From: CALBPI01 sp039821645
GTDB lineage: Bacteria > Pseudomonadota > Gammaproteobacteria > Steroidobacterales > Woeseiaceae
NCBI GenBank assembly: GCA_039821645.1
Contig: JBCBNU010000016.1
Coordinates: forward strand, 1 to 49,891
DNA length: 49,891 bases
Direction: 5' to 3'
The notes under the pieces: generated by a model
The model's input: only the letters and a program-made list of their open reading frames with translations
What the model was told of the DNA's origin: nothing
Databases searched by the model: none
Program-made: the position numbers and the translations under genes
Part shown: positions 15,248 to 22,998 of the stretch, piece by piece
Layout: each line of letters opens with the position of its first letter
How positions within the stretch are numbered: the stretch's first letter is position 1

Positions 15248-16516
15248 TTAGCTGCTTGCGCCGGTGCTCAGGCGATCGTTGATGTAGGCAAGCCATCCAG
15301 CCGCGTTCTTGCGATCGTTTTCGTTGTCCGACTCTGTCGCCGACTGGAATGCGGTCTTGGCATCTCTCAGGCGACCCGATTCTGCGTGAGCAATACCTAT
15401 CAGAATGTAAGCCTCGCCCGGACGTTCATAATTACGCTCGATCGCCACTCGGGCAGTCTCCACGACCCGATCCCAGTTACCCAGCTCGTTGTACACTTTC
15501 GCTTGTCGGAATGCCCAAAGGGGATCGCCGGTTAAATTGCCGAGATCGCCCATCGTCGCCAGCGCCTTGTCGTATTCACGAGCGCCGGACCAAGCCGATT
15601 GAAGTAGCTCCAGGTTCTTCTTGTTGCGCTCGATGACGCCGGAAGCGAGCCCCTTTTCCACAATGACGCCCGCGGTGTACGGGCTGTTCAAAAAGATGTT
15701 GAGCTGGGCCAGGGTAAGCTGTGCGTTCTCATCGTCGTCAAGAAGCGCACCTCGATAGGCGACCATGAGCGTGGCCAGCGCTTCCTGGTCCTGCTTGAGC
15801 TCCATGTGGATGCCGGAAAGGGTTTGCCAGAATTGCTTCTCATCCGGCCAGATCTGCACCATCTTGCGCAGCAACGGGATGGCTTTTGGTTTTTGGTCAG
15901 TCTCGAAGTACACGGCCAACAACAATTGATGCCAGGACTTCTGCGGTTCTTCTTTTACCTCAATCGCTTTCTCGACGTAGGGCTGTGCATTCTTGAATTC
16001 GCTCAGCTGCGAATACGCTTGAGCAATAAGGATGTAAGCCTCACCCGACGGGTTTTGCTCGTACTTGAACCAACGGCGCGCTGTGTCGATTGCTTTTCGG
16101 TATTCCTCGACCTGCATGTAGAGACTCGCCAACGAGAACAGCATGCCTTGCTGCGCCTCGTTGGGTAGCGCATCTTCGGCAAGCGACTTCTCGAAGTATT
16201 TGATGCCGTCCGGGTAATTACTTTCGTTGGTATAGATGAAACCAATCGTCTGGAATAACAGCGCGCGCTCGTAATTGTTCAGACGAGCGTTACCTTCCTG
16301 AACCTTGGCGCTCTCCAAAGCCTCGGCACGCGTCTCGTCCGCATCCATCAGCTCCTGAATAGCCGTGATTCGCTTGTAGAACGGCTGGCTGATCGACTGT
16401 TGTCGAATTTCGCGCTCTTCAACCTGACGGTCGTCCGAGAGCTCTTCCTGCGCAATCGATGTCTGGGTCAGAAGGCAGCTGCCAATTATTGCAAACGCAC
16501 ACTGCTTAATTTTCAT
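15248..16516 (-). CDS. Periplasmic TPR protein of the TonB2-type cluster
   Basis: Exported tetratricopeptide-repeat protein of 422 residues with a signal peptide (~1-22, 'ALLTQTSIA|QEE'-like region). Helical repeats run through almost the whole mature chain, for example 'NYPDGIKYFEKSLAED', 'EYRKAIDTARRW', 'EAYILIAQAYSQLSEF' and near the end 'EAYILIGIAHAESGRL'. It is the last gene of the DUF3450-TtpC-ExbB-ExbD-ExbD-TonB-TPR run. In related clusters the TPR protein is thought to bridge TonB and outer-membrane receptors; that is family context, not shown here. The gene lies 36 bases after tonB and converges on the acyltransferase gene. Confidence 0.85.
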   Translation of the reverse strand: MKIKQCAFAIIGSCLLTQTSIAQEELSDDRQVEEREIRQQSISQPFYKRITAIQELMDADETRAEALESAKVQEGNARLNNYERALLFQTIGFIYTNESNYPDGIKYFEKSLAEDALPNEAQQGMLFSLASLYMQVEEYRKAIDTARRWFKYEQNPSGEAYILIAQAYSQLSEFKNAQPYVEKAIEVKEEPQKSWHQLLLAVYFETDQKPKAIPLLRKMVQIWPDEKQFWQTLSGIHMELKQDQEALATLMVAYRGALLDDDENAQLTLAQLNIFLNSPYTAGVIVEKGLASGVIERNKKNLELLQSAWSGAREYDKALATMGDLGNLTGDPLWAFRQAKVYNELGNWDRVVETARVAIERNYERPGEAYILIGIAHAESGRLRDAKTAFQSATESDNENDRKNAAGWLAYINDRLSTGASS

Positions 16517-16552
16517 TCTCTTATCTCAGTTTTCACACTTTGAAAGTGAACT

Positions 16553-17164
16553 TCAAAACTTGAATTCGGTGGTCATCGAGACGCGACGAGCGGTCGCAAC
16601 GCCATCAATCACTCTGGGCTTGAACTTCGACTTATACATCGCCTGTTTCGCCGCCCGATCGAAGATTCTCCGTGGATTGGATTCCAGGATTTCGACATCG
16701 GACACCGACCCATCGGCTTCGATGGTGAACTCCATCTTGACCCAGCCTTCGATGCCATCCAGCGCGGCCTCGCGTGGATACTGCGGCTGCATCAAAAAGA
16801 TCGGAACAACGTCTCCTTCCTGATTACCACTGCCCGGAGCTCCGGGAATCCAGATTCCATCACCGGCAACACCAATATCAATATTAGGCGTCTGGATGTT
16901 AGGCAGCTGCGGTGGCGGCTTGTCGTTATTCTCTTCTGAGATTTTGGGCGGCGGTGGCGGCTCTTTCGGCTTCTCTGGTTCCGGTGGCTTCCGCCGATCG
17001 CGTTTGTTCTCGATCTCTTCGTCTTGCACCTTCACGAAGTCGAACTGCGCCGCGAGATCATCGTCGCGGTTAAGCTCAGGCTCGCCTGCGATCAACGCGT
17101 GCATCAAAAGAAACAGCAGTGTCGCAACGATACCGCCGGATACGATAGCTACGGCATATCTCAT
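16553..17164 (-). CDS. tonB: TonB family energy transducer (TonB2 type)
   Basis: Protein of 203 residues that passes proton-motive energy from ExbB/ExbD to outer-membrane TonB-dependent receptors. One N-terminal membrane helix (about 5-27), a short Lys/Pro/Glu-rich spacer (~57-95, 'PPEPEKPKEPPPPPK') and the C-terminal TonB domain (~125-203) with 'PQYPREAALDGIEGWVKMEF' and 'KSKFKPRVIDG'. The short spacer and size match the TonB2 subgroup rather than classical TonB. It follows two exbD genes and precedes the TPR gene, all on the minus strand. Confidence 0.92.
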   Translation of the reverse strand: MRYAVAIVSGGIVATLLFLLMHALIAGEPELNRDDDLAAQFDFVKVQDEEIENKRDRRKPPEPEKPKEPPPPPKISEENNDKPPPQLPNIQTPNIDIGVAGDGIWIPGAPGSGNQEGDVVPIFLMQPQYPREAALDGIEGWVKMEFTIEADGSVSDVEILESNPRRIFDRAAKQAMYKSKFKPRVIDGVATARRVSMTTEFKF

Positions 17165-17198
17165 GTCATTCGCCTCCTGGCTCTCACGAAATCCCCCG

Positions 17199-17606
17199 TC
17201 AAGACCCTTCGTTCTCAGCTGCTACTGCGATGCTGATTACACCGCCGAGACGCACCTGATCCATAATGTCGATGACGACGCCTGTCGGCGCACCTACATC
17301 CGCAATAATGACCGCGGAGCTCTCAGGGCTTTCCGCCTTGATCTCCTCGACCCGGCTCCGGACGTCCGAAACCTCGATTTCCTGCTTGTTGAACCAGATA
17401 TCGCCGGTCTTGGTCACACCAATCAAAATGTTACCACGTGACTTGGAGACCGCTGTCTCAGCCTCCGGACGGAGCGGATCGATCCCCGTATCCTTCACAA
17501 ATGAAGTCGTAACAATGAAGAAAATCAACATGATAAAGACGATATCTAACATCGGTGTGATATTAATTTCGGTATCGTCCTGCTCTTCGCTGTGTCTTCT
17601 GGCCAC
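17199..17606 (-). CDS. exbD: ExbD/TolR biopolymer transporter, second copy
   Basis: Inner-membrane protein of 135 residues with one helix (about 15-34) carrying the motif 'INITPMLDIVFIMLIFFIV'; the proton-path aspartate is D21. A periplasmic domain follows ('ILIGVTKTGDIWFNKQEIEV'). It lies 9 bases after another exbD of the same length and layout (17616-18020) and 34 bases before tonB. The two differ clearly in the periplasmic domain, so this is an old duplication, not an assembly artefact. The two copies may form a mixed ExbD dimer inside the ExbB pentamer; that is inference. Confidence 0.93.
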   Translation of the reverse strand: MARRHSEEQDDTEINITPMLDIVFIMLIFFIVTTSFVKDTGIDPLRPEAETAVSKSRGNILIGVTKTGDIWFNKQEIEVSDVRSRVEEIKAESPESSAVIIADVGAPTGVVIDIMDQVRLGGVISIAVAAENEGS

Positions 17607-17615
17607 AGAGAACTC

Positions 17616-18020
17616 CTATTTGTTGATTGCCGCGAGCGAGACTTTGTCAGCCCCCGCTGCTCGCGCCTGATCGACCACCGTCACCAGCAAACCGACATCA
17701 GCCTCTCGTGCGGCGGCCACAACCACTGACGCTTCGGGCTTGGTCGCAAGCGCGCTCTCGATGTTGGCGCGAACCGCCTGAACATCTGTGGGTCGGTTAT
17801 TGACCGAAATCCTGCCTGCGTCGTCGATCTTGATCGCTATGACGTCAGACAGCTTTTTCTCTTTCGGCGGCTCGTTACTCGGACGAGACAGGTCAACGCC
17901 CGTCTCTTTCACAAATGAGGTGGTCACGATGAAAAAGATAAGCAGGATGAACACCACGTCCAGCATCGGCGTGATGTTGATTTCCGCGTCTTCCTCAGCT
18001 CTGTGTTTTCTTTTTGACAT
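17616..18020 (-). CDS. exbD: ExbD/TolR biopolymer transporter, first copy
   Basis: Inner-membrane protein of 134 residues, partner of ExbB in the TonB motor. The membrane helix motif is 'INITPMLDVVFILLIFFIV' with D21 as the proton-path aspartate, followed by 'TTSFVKETGVDLSRPS', shared almost exactly with the second copy. The periplasmic part contains 'VIAIKIDDAGRISVNNRPTD' and differs from its neighbour. It lies 8 bases after exbB, in the same orientation. Confidence 0.93.
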   Translation of the reverse strand: MSKRKHRAEEDAEINITPMLDVVFILLIFFIVTTSFVKETGVDLSRPSNEPPKEKKLSDVIAIKIDDAGRISVNNRPTDVQAVRANIESALATKPEASVVVAAAREADVGLLVTVVDQARAAGADKVSLAAINK

Positions 18021-18028
18021 GCCCTACC

Positions 18029-18553
18029 TCAGTGCCTCGTCAGCGCATCTTCGAGCCGAGCGACCGCACGATTGGCACGTCGCTCTAGCTGGACTGAGAT
18101 GTAAAGGCCCGATAACGCTGCAACCAGTCCGGCCATCGTCGGAATCGTCGCCTGCGACACACCACCCGCCATCAGCCGCGCGTTCCCGGTGCCGTGGAAG
18201 GCCATGACCTCGAAAACCTTGATCATGCCGAATACGGTGCCAAACAGGCCGAGTAATGGCAGCAATGCCATGATCGTTTTAATGATCGGGAGGAATTGTC
18301 GTGCCTGGACCGAGATCTGGGAGATCAACAGGGAACGGATCGCCTGCGCATACCAGGAATCGGTGTCAGCGCGAGCTTCCCATTCCTGCTTCACGCGCGC
18401 CATCTCCTGCGGCAGTCCTTTTGACAGGAACCAGAAACGCTCAATGATGAACGTCCACATGATGATCGTCGCGATCAGAATCAGGAACAGCACAGGCCCG
18501 CCCAACTCAAAAAACGAGCGGAGTGAAATCCAAATGGAGTCTATGAAATACAC
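18029..18553 (-). CDS. exbB: ExbB/TolQ/MotA proton channel (ExbB2 type)
   Basis: Inner-membrane proton channel subunit of 174 residues. The first helix (~17-36, 'GGPVLFLILIATIIMWTFII') is followed by a cytoplasmic loop and two helices in the C-terminal half with 'TIMALLPLLGLFGTVFGMI' and 'GGVSQATIPTMAGLVAALSG', the core of the MotA/TolQ/ExbB fold. The size is the short ExbB2 form found in TonB2 systems, shorter than classical ExbB (~240). It lies 10 bases after the larger TtpC-like channel gene. Confidence 0.93.
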   Translation of the reverse strand: MYFIDSIWISLRSFFELGGPVLFLILIATIIMWTFIIERFWFLSKGLPQEMARVKQEWEARADTDSWYAQAIRSLLISQISVQARQFLPIIKTIMALLPLLGLFGTVFGMIKVFEVMAFHGTGNARLMAGGVSQATIPTMAGLVAALSGLYISVQLERRANRAVARLEDALTRH

Positions 18554-18563
18554 AGCGACTCCG

Positions 18564-19919
18564 TCAGGTGCGTTCCGTGTGACGCGCGATGATGCCGGCG
18601 CTCTGTTCTTCGAGTACCTCGATCAACGAACGGCTTCTGCTGGTTACCAACGTGTGCATAAACACCAGCGGAATAGCGACGATCAGACCGAGCATCGTCG
18701 TGACCAACGCCTCTGAGATGCCGCCCGCCATCAATTTCGGATCACCCGTACCAAACAGCGTGATCGCCTGGAAGGTGTTGATCATGCCCACAACCGTTCC
18801 GAGTAGACCCAGGAGCGGAGCCACCGCAGCAAAAACCTTGATGAGCGACTGGCCACTCTCCAAAGGAGGGACCTCTTTCATGATTGCCTCGTCAAGCTTG
18901 AGTTCCAGGGTCTCAAAGTCCGCGTTACGGTTCTCGGCGTACACACCGAGCACACGACCCAGCGGGTTATCCGGTTTGGGCTCGCCACCTTTTAGCTGGC
19001 GCTTCATCTTGCCACCGAGACCGGACAGGATCAGCAGACGCCACAAAGCGATGCCGATACCGATGATGCCGATTCCGATAATGACGTAACCAACCGGACC
19101 GCCCTGGCTGATGCGCTCACCGACGGTCGCTTTCTTGGTCTCGAGACTCAGCAACGTGCCGCCGCTAGGGTCGATCGGGAACTCGACCAGCGTGCCAGCT
19201 GATGCGGATACCAAAGACTTCGCAGGGCCGGTGAATCGAGCTGCCGGCTGCGGATCGAGCACCTGCAAACCACCCGTCTCGTTGCTGAATGTCAGGAAGC
19301 CATCGCTGTTGACGACGTTGAAGGCACCGACTCGCACGACTTCACCCTGCGTTTTGGCGCCTCCGGAGGCACTAATCTCGGTGGTAAACTTCTCGACACT
19401 GGAAGACGCTGCCATTTCCTCGAGCAGCAAGAACTGGAGTTCCCGCAACTGCGCGATCGACGGCAGTCCATCGGCCTCGGCCAATACCCCGGCGATCTGC
19501 CCTCGATCCGGCTTCTGCGTGGTAATTATGGAGCCCTGGACCATACCTAACGCTTCACCCGCCGCCAGTCTGACGACACCGAACAGTTCGCCGATGTCAC
19601 CGGTTCTGACACGCAGCGTCTCCGTAAGGTCAGTCAGCGTCTGCTCATTCGCATCGTAGGCTGCTTTCAACTGATCGCTGCGGCGCTCCGCTTCGGCCAG
19701 AGCCTGCTGAGCGCTATTCAACAGCGCTTGCTGCTCGTTGCGCCGTGCAATGAACTCCTGCTCGCGCTGGCGATTCTCCGCACTCACCGCCTGGCCTTGT
19801 TTACGGACCTCTTCAAGCACGTCGTTCAAAGAAGACTGCGCGTCCACTTTAGAGCCAGCGATGGCCGACAATAAAATTACGGGTGCGCCAAGCGCCTTGA
19901 TCATCTTAACGAAACTCAT
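18564..19919 (-). CDS. Large MotA/TolQ/ExbB proton channel protein, TtpC type
   Basis: Protein of 451 residues. A signal peptide (~1-27) is followed by a long coiled-coil region (~30-120, rich in Glu/Gln/Arg, 'RNEQQALLNSAQQALAEAER'), a beta-rich periplasmic part, one membrane helix around 278-297 ('GYVIIGIGIIGIGIALWRLL') and a C-terminal ExbB-like channel domain with 'VAPLLGLLGTVVGMINTFQ' and 'GGISEALVTTMLGLIVAIP'. This layout is that of TtpC, the extra subunit of the Vibrio TonB2 system. Its ATG overlaps the stop of the upstream DUF3450 gene (ATGA), so the pair is coupled. Confidence 0.9.
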   Translation of the reverse strand: MSFVKMIKALGAPVILLSAIAGSKVDAQSSLNDVLEEVRKQGQAVSAENRQREQEFIARRNEQQALLNSAQQALAEAERRSDQLKAAYDANEQTLTDLTETLRVRTGDIGELFGVVRLAAGEALGMVQGSIITTQKPDRGQIAGVLAEADGLPSIAQLRELQFLLLEEMAASSSVEKFTTEISASGGAKTQGEVVRVGAFNVVNSDGFLTFSNETGGLQVLDPQPAARFTGPAKSLVSASAGTLVEFPIDPSGGTLLSLETKKATVGERISQGGPVGYVIIGIGIIGIGIALWRLLILSGLGGKMKRQLKGGEPKPDNPLGRVLGVYAENRNADFETLELKLDEAIMKEVPPLESGQSLIKVFAAVAPLLGLLGTVVGMINTFQAITLFGTGDPKLMAGGISEALVTTMLGLIVAIPLVFMHTLVTSRSRSLIEVLEEQSAGIIARHTERT

Positions 19920-20716
19920 TGCGCTGCCTCCGGAGCGGGAACGGGAAGGTTTAGCAGTTGCGGCGGCGCCTGCTTGCGCGCAAGCGATAGACCGTCGCTC
20001 ACTGCGCGGCGATAGCTGTTATCGAGCACTTCCCAAGCGCGCGACTGCTTGTTCCACATGCCTGTGACCTTCTGATCCGGCGTCTGGTAGGCCAAAACGA
20101 TTCGGCCGACGCGAAGAAAATCGACGGTTGTTTCGACGCCGTTCAAATCGATCGTGCCCTCGTAGGCCTCGATCGTGTCGCCGTATTCAGTCTCGATTCT
20201 ATAGGCATCCATGATCTGCCGATATTTCTCCGAGTTTGTGATTTCGGAGCTCGTCATGTTCGCTTCGAGGTTTTGGATACGGCGCATGCGCGATTCGCTC
20301 TGGAACGGCATGTCGGCTTCGATGAACTGACGCAGATCCGCGATCATCGTGAGCATCAGCGGTACGATGCCCTGCTCTGTTTGATCGAAATTCTCCAGAT
20401 CGTCTTCCATCTTTGCGATCGACGCGTTCTGGTTGTCAACGACCTTTTGCAGGTTGTCATTGTATATCCGCACTCGATCCAACTGCTGGAGCACCAAACG
20501 GTACTCGCTCAGCAGTTCCGAAGTCTGCTGTGCGTAGCGATCGACACGCTGTTGAGAGGCACTCGACCCCCGATCGAAGTCTTCCTGAGTATCAATGACC
20601 CGCTTCGCAGCTTGCTGCGCGAAGGCGCTTGGGCTAGCGAGAGCGATTACGGCAGCAGCAAAAAAGCCCCCGACCACGGCACGGCTCTGGCCGCCGCTAA
20701 AAAACGACATCAGCAT
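19916..20716 (-). CDS. DUF3450 periplasmic protein of the TonB2-type cluster
   Basis: Exported protein of 266 residues. The start is ATG 20716, which has AGGAA 7 bases upstream; a longer frame to 20806 has no such site. A signal peptide ends near 'ASPSAFA|QQ'. Most of the chain is a long alpha-helical coiled coil ('RVDRYAQQTSELLSEYRLVL', 'DNQNASIAKMEDDLENFDQ'), then a C-terminal part with 'TPDQKVTGMWNKQSRAWEVL'. DUF3450 proteins are the usual first gene of such ttpC-exbB-exbD-tonB clusters; their biochemical role is not established. It is divergent from the thiolase gene with 264 bases between. Confidence 0.88.
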   Translation of the reverse strand: MLMSFFSGGQSRAVVGGFFAAAVIALASPSAFAQQAAKRVIDTQEDFDRGSSASQQRVDRYAQQTSELLSEYRLVLQQLDRVRIYNDNLQKVVDNQNASIAKMEDDLENFDQTEQGIVPLMLTMIADLRQFIEADMPFQSESRMRRIQNLEANMTSSEITNSEKYRQIMDAYRIETEYGDTIEAYEGTIDLNGVETTVDFLRVGRIVLAYQTPDQKVTGMWNKQSRAWEVLDNSYRRAVSDGLSLARKQAPPQLLNLPVPAPEAAQ

Positions 20717-20776
20717 TAGTGTTTTCCTACAGACGTTCTGAATCTTGATTATGTGTAATACCACCCGCAGCAGTGT

Positions 20777-20793
20777 TTCCGGCTGTACCGGAA
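20777..20793. promoter_or_regulatory. Inverted repeat, possible operator
   Basis: TTCCGG and CCGGAA (6-bp arms) flank five bases, CTGTA, in the divergent region between the TonB2-type cluster and the thiolase gene. The length and symmetry suit a dimeric repressor, but no regulator gene is adjacent and only one copy was noticed. The call is tentative. Confidence 0.3.
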
Positions 20794-20824
20794 CCCCCCG
20801 AGACACAGGCCACTGTTGTGGGCT

Positions 20825-20847
20825 GGAAGCAAAAAGCTTCCTGTTTT
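20825..20847 (+). terminator. Terminator-like hairpin in the thiolase leader
   Basis: GGAAGC and GCTTCC (20825-20830, 20836-20841) form a 6-bp stem around an A5 loop, followed by TGTTTT on the plus strand. It lies 134 bases before the thiolase ATG and has no gene to terminate from the left, since the neighbour is on the other strand. It may be a leader attenuator, or chance. The stem is short and the T tract is interrupted. Confidence 0.35.
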
Positions 20848-20980
20848 ACACCGACCGAAGCTAGCAGAATTGATCACGAAAAAAAAGCGTGTTCAAAGAC
20901 TAGCGCCAAGCGTGAAGCGCATGCATCTCGCCCCCTATTCGTTCAAAATATGGTGCTCAATTCACGACAAGGACCCCCCT

Positions 20981-22162
20981 ATGTCAACTGACGATATCGT
21001 CATTCTCGGCGCAAAACGCACACCGATCGGCGCCTTTCAGGGAGCGCTTGGTGGCGCCAGCGCACCCGAACTCTCCGCAGCCGCAACGCGCGCTGCGCTC
21101 AGCGCGTCGGGCATCGATCCAGAAAGTCTGGACGAGTCAATCCTGGGATGCGTCCTGCCGGCCGGTCTCGGGCAGGCGCCCGCGCGCCAAGCTACCCTCG
21201 CAGCGGGTATACCCAACTCTCGCGGGGCGACGACCATCAATAAGGTGTGCGGCTCCGGGATGAAGTCGATCATGCTCGGAGCAGACCTGATCAAAGCAGG
21301 CAGCGCAACACGCGTACTGACGGGGGGCATGGAATCGATGAGCAACGCGCCCTACTTGATGCCTAAAGCACGTGGCGGATACCGAATGGGTCATCAGGAA
21401 GTGCTCGACCATATGTTCTTTGACGGCCTGCAGAACCCGTACGACGGCAATATGATGGGTGTGTTTGCCGAACGCACCGCGCAGAAATACGAGTTTGGCC
21501 GAGAAGCACAGGACGGGTTTGCTGTAGCGTCCTTGCAACGCGCGCTCGATGCGCAAGGGTCGAATCGCTTTGACGACGAAATCGCACCTGTAACTGTGAA
21601 GCATCGGAAGGGCGAAACCGTGGTCTCGATCGACGAGGAACCTGGTCGTTCCGATACCGAACGCATCCCTACTCTGCGCCCGGCTTTCGCAAAAGACGGC
21701 ACGGTGACCGCAGCCAGTTCGTCGTCGATCTCAGACGGCGCTGCCAGCGTGATCCTTGCGAGCGCTCTCGATGCTGAGAAGAGCGGTTTGGAACCCATCG
21801 CACGTGTCGTCGGCCACAGCGGCTTTGCGCATGAGCCCGAGTGGTTCACCACAGCGCCGGTCGGTGCGATTCGTGCGCTCCACAACAAGCTCGGGTGGAC
21901 GCCGGAGACCGTCGATCTCTACGAAATCAACGAAGCATTCGCCTGTGTCACGATGGCGGCGATACATGACCTGCACCTGGATCACACTAAGGTCAACGTG
22001 AATGGCGGCGCTTGTGCGCTCGGTCATCCCATCGGGGCCAGCGGCGCACGAATCGTCGTCACTCTGCTTCACGCGCTGCGACAGTGCGGCGGCAAGCGTG
22101 GTATCGCATCGCTCTGCCTTGGCGGTGGTGAAGCCGTCGCCGTCGCCGTTGAACTTATTTGA
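20981..22162 (+). CDS. Acetyl-CoA acetyltransferase (thiolase)
   Basis: Thiolase of 393 residues that cleaves 3-ketoacyl-CoA or condenses two acetyl-CoA. The acylated cysteine is C90 in 'INKVCGSGMKSIM'; the C-terminal 'NVNGGACALGHPIGASGAR' holds the catalytic histidine and 'GIASLCLGGGEAVAVAVEL' the second cysteine. The start is ATG 20981 ('MSTDDIVILGAKRTP'), where homology begins; the frame is open upstream to 20816 but without support. It precedes a short-chain dehydrogenase by 22 bases, which together could work on 3-hydroxyacyl-CoA in fatty-acid or branched-chain amino-acid oxidation. Degradative versus biosynthetic class cannot be separated by eye. Confidence 0.92.
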   Translation: MSTDDIVILGAKRTPIGAFQGALGGASAPELSAAATRAALSASGIDPESLDESILGCVLPAGLGQAPARQATLAAGIPNSRGATTINKVCGSGMKSIMLGADLIKAGSATRVLTGGMESMSNAPYLMPKARGGYRMGHQEVLDHMFFDGLQNPYDGNMMGVFAERTAQKYEFGREAQDGFAVASLQRALDAQGSNRFDDEIAPVTVKHRKGETVVSIDEEPGRSDTERIPTLRPAFAKDGTVTAASSSSISDGAASVILASALDAEKSGLEPIARVVGHSGFAHEPEWFTTAPVGAIRALHNKLGWTPETVDLYEINEAFACVTMAAIHDLHLDHTKVNVNGGACALGHPIGASGARIVVTLLHALRQCGGKRGIASLCLGGGEAVAVAVELI

Positions 22163-22184
22163 AACTAGAAATCAGGAATTCATC

Positions 22185-22952
22185 ATGGAATTGAACCAGG
22201 CTAAAACAATCGTTACTGGCGGCGCGTCGGGCCTCGGATTGGCGACCGCACGCGCGGTTGTCGATGCGGGCGGGCGCGCAGTGCTTCTGGACATCAACGA
22301 CGAGGCAGGCGCCGAGGCAGCAGCGTCACTTGGAAACGACACGCGCTATATCCGCACCGACGTCAGTGATGAGAGCGCGGTCAAAGCCGCCGTTACCGCA
22401 GCGGCCGAGCACATGGATGGCCTCACGTTCGCGATCAACTGTGCGGGCATCGTCGCACCCGGACGCGTGCTTGGACGCGAAGGACCGATGGCCAGCGATT
22501 ATTTTGCGCGCACCATCCAGGTCAATCTGGTCGGATCGTTCAACATCGCTAAAGAAGCGGCCAACATCATGCAGCACAACACGCCCGCCCCTGACAACGA
22601 GCGTGGCGTCATCATCAACACGGCATCAGTTGCGGCATTCGAGGGACAGATCGGCCAGGCCGGCTATTCAGCATCGAAAGGCGGCGTCGTTGGCATGACT
22701 TTGCCAATGGCACGGGAACTCGCTCGGTTCGGCGTCAGGGTCATGACGATCGCACCCGGGATTTTCATGACACCGATGATGGCGAGCTTGCCGGAGGCGA
22801 CGCAGCAATCGCTGGCCGAACAGATCCCGTTCCCGTCGCGGCTAGGCACCGCAGAAGAGTACGCGAGCCTCGCTGCCTACATCTACACCAATACGATGCT
22901 CAATGGCGAGACGATTCGTCTCGATGGCGCGATCCGAATGCAGCCCAAGTAA
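22185..22952 (+). CDS. Short-chain dehydrogenase, 3-hydroxyacyl-CoA dehydrogenase type 2-like
   Basis: SDR of 255 residues with an N-terminal NAD-binding fold ('TIVTGGASGLGLATARAVVD', acidic D at 'LLDIND' favouring NAD), 'NCAGIV' and the catalytic S-Y-K set in 'INTASVAAFEGQ' and 'GYSASKGGV'. The stretch 'APGIFMTPMMASLPE' and the insertion around 'NIMQHNTPAPDNERGVI' are typical of the HSD17B10 (type 2 3-hydroxyacyl-CoA dehydrogenase) group. The start is ATG 22185, 22 bases after the thiolase stop, with AGGAATT as ribosome-binding sequence. Coupled to the thiolase, it probably oxidises a 3-hydroxyacyl-CoA. Confidence 0.88.
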   Translation: MELNQAKTIVTGGASGLGLATARAVVDAGGRAVLLDINDEAGAEAAASLGNDTRYIRTDVSDESAVKAAVTAAAEHMDGLTFAINCAGIVAPGRVLGREGPMASDYFARTIQVNLVGSFNIAKEAANIMQHNTPAPDNERGVIINTASVAAFEGQIGQAGYSASKGGVVGMTLPMARELARFGVRVMTIAPGIFMTPMMASLPEATQQSLAEQIPFPSRLGTAEEYASLAAYIYTNTMLNGETIRLDGAIRMQPK

Positions 22953-22963
22953 ACAGCCGAACC

Positions 22964-22998
22964 ACTACTCGGGTGTGGCTACTACATGCCCGAGTAGT
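22964..22998. repeat. Inverted repeat at the SDR/ETF-QO convergent junction
   Basis: ACTACTCGGG (22964-22973) and CCCGAGTAGT (22989-22998) are perfect 10-base arms around a 15-base loop. The right arm encodes part of the last codons of ETF-QO. It sits where two convergent transcripts end and could form the same hairpin in both. No T tract follows on either strand, so factor-independent termination is not shown. Confidence 0.5.

Noticed and set aside
16536..16548. CACTTT-G-AAAGTG palindrome between tonB and the TPR gene
   Set aside because: A single copy in a 36-base gap inside an operon; no promoter signs beside it, so an operator role is not supported.
20816..20980. 55-codon N-terminal extension of the thiolase
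   Set aside because: Family homology begins at 'MSTDDIVILGAKRTP' (20981), and the extension is Lys/Arg-rich without pattern and spans the leader hairpin.
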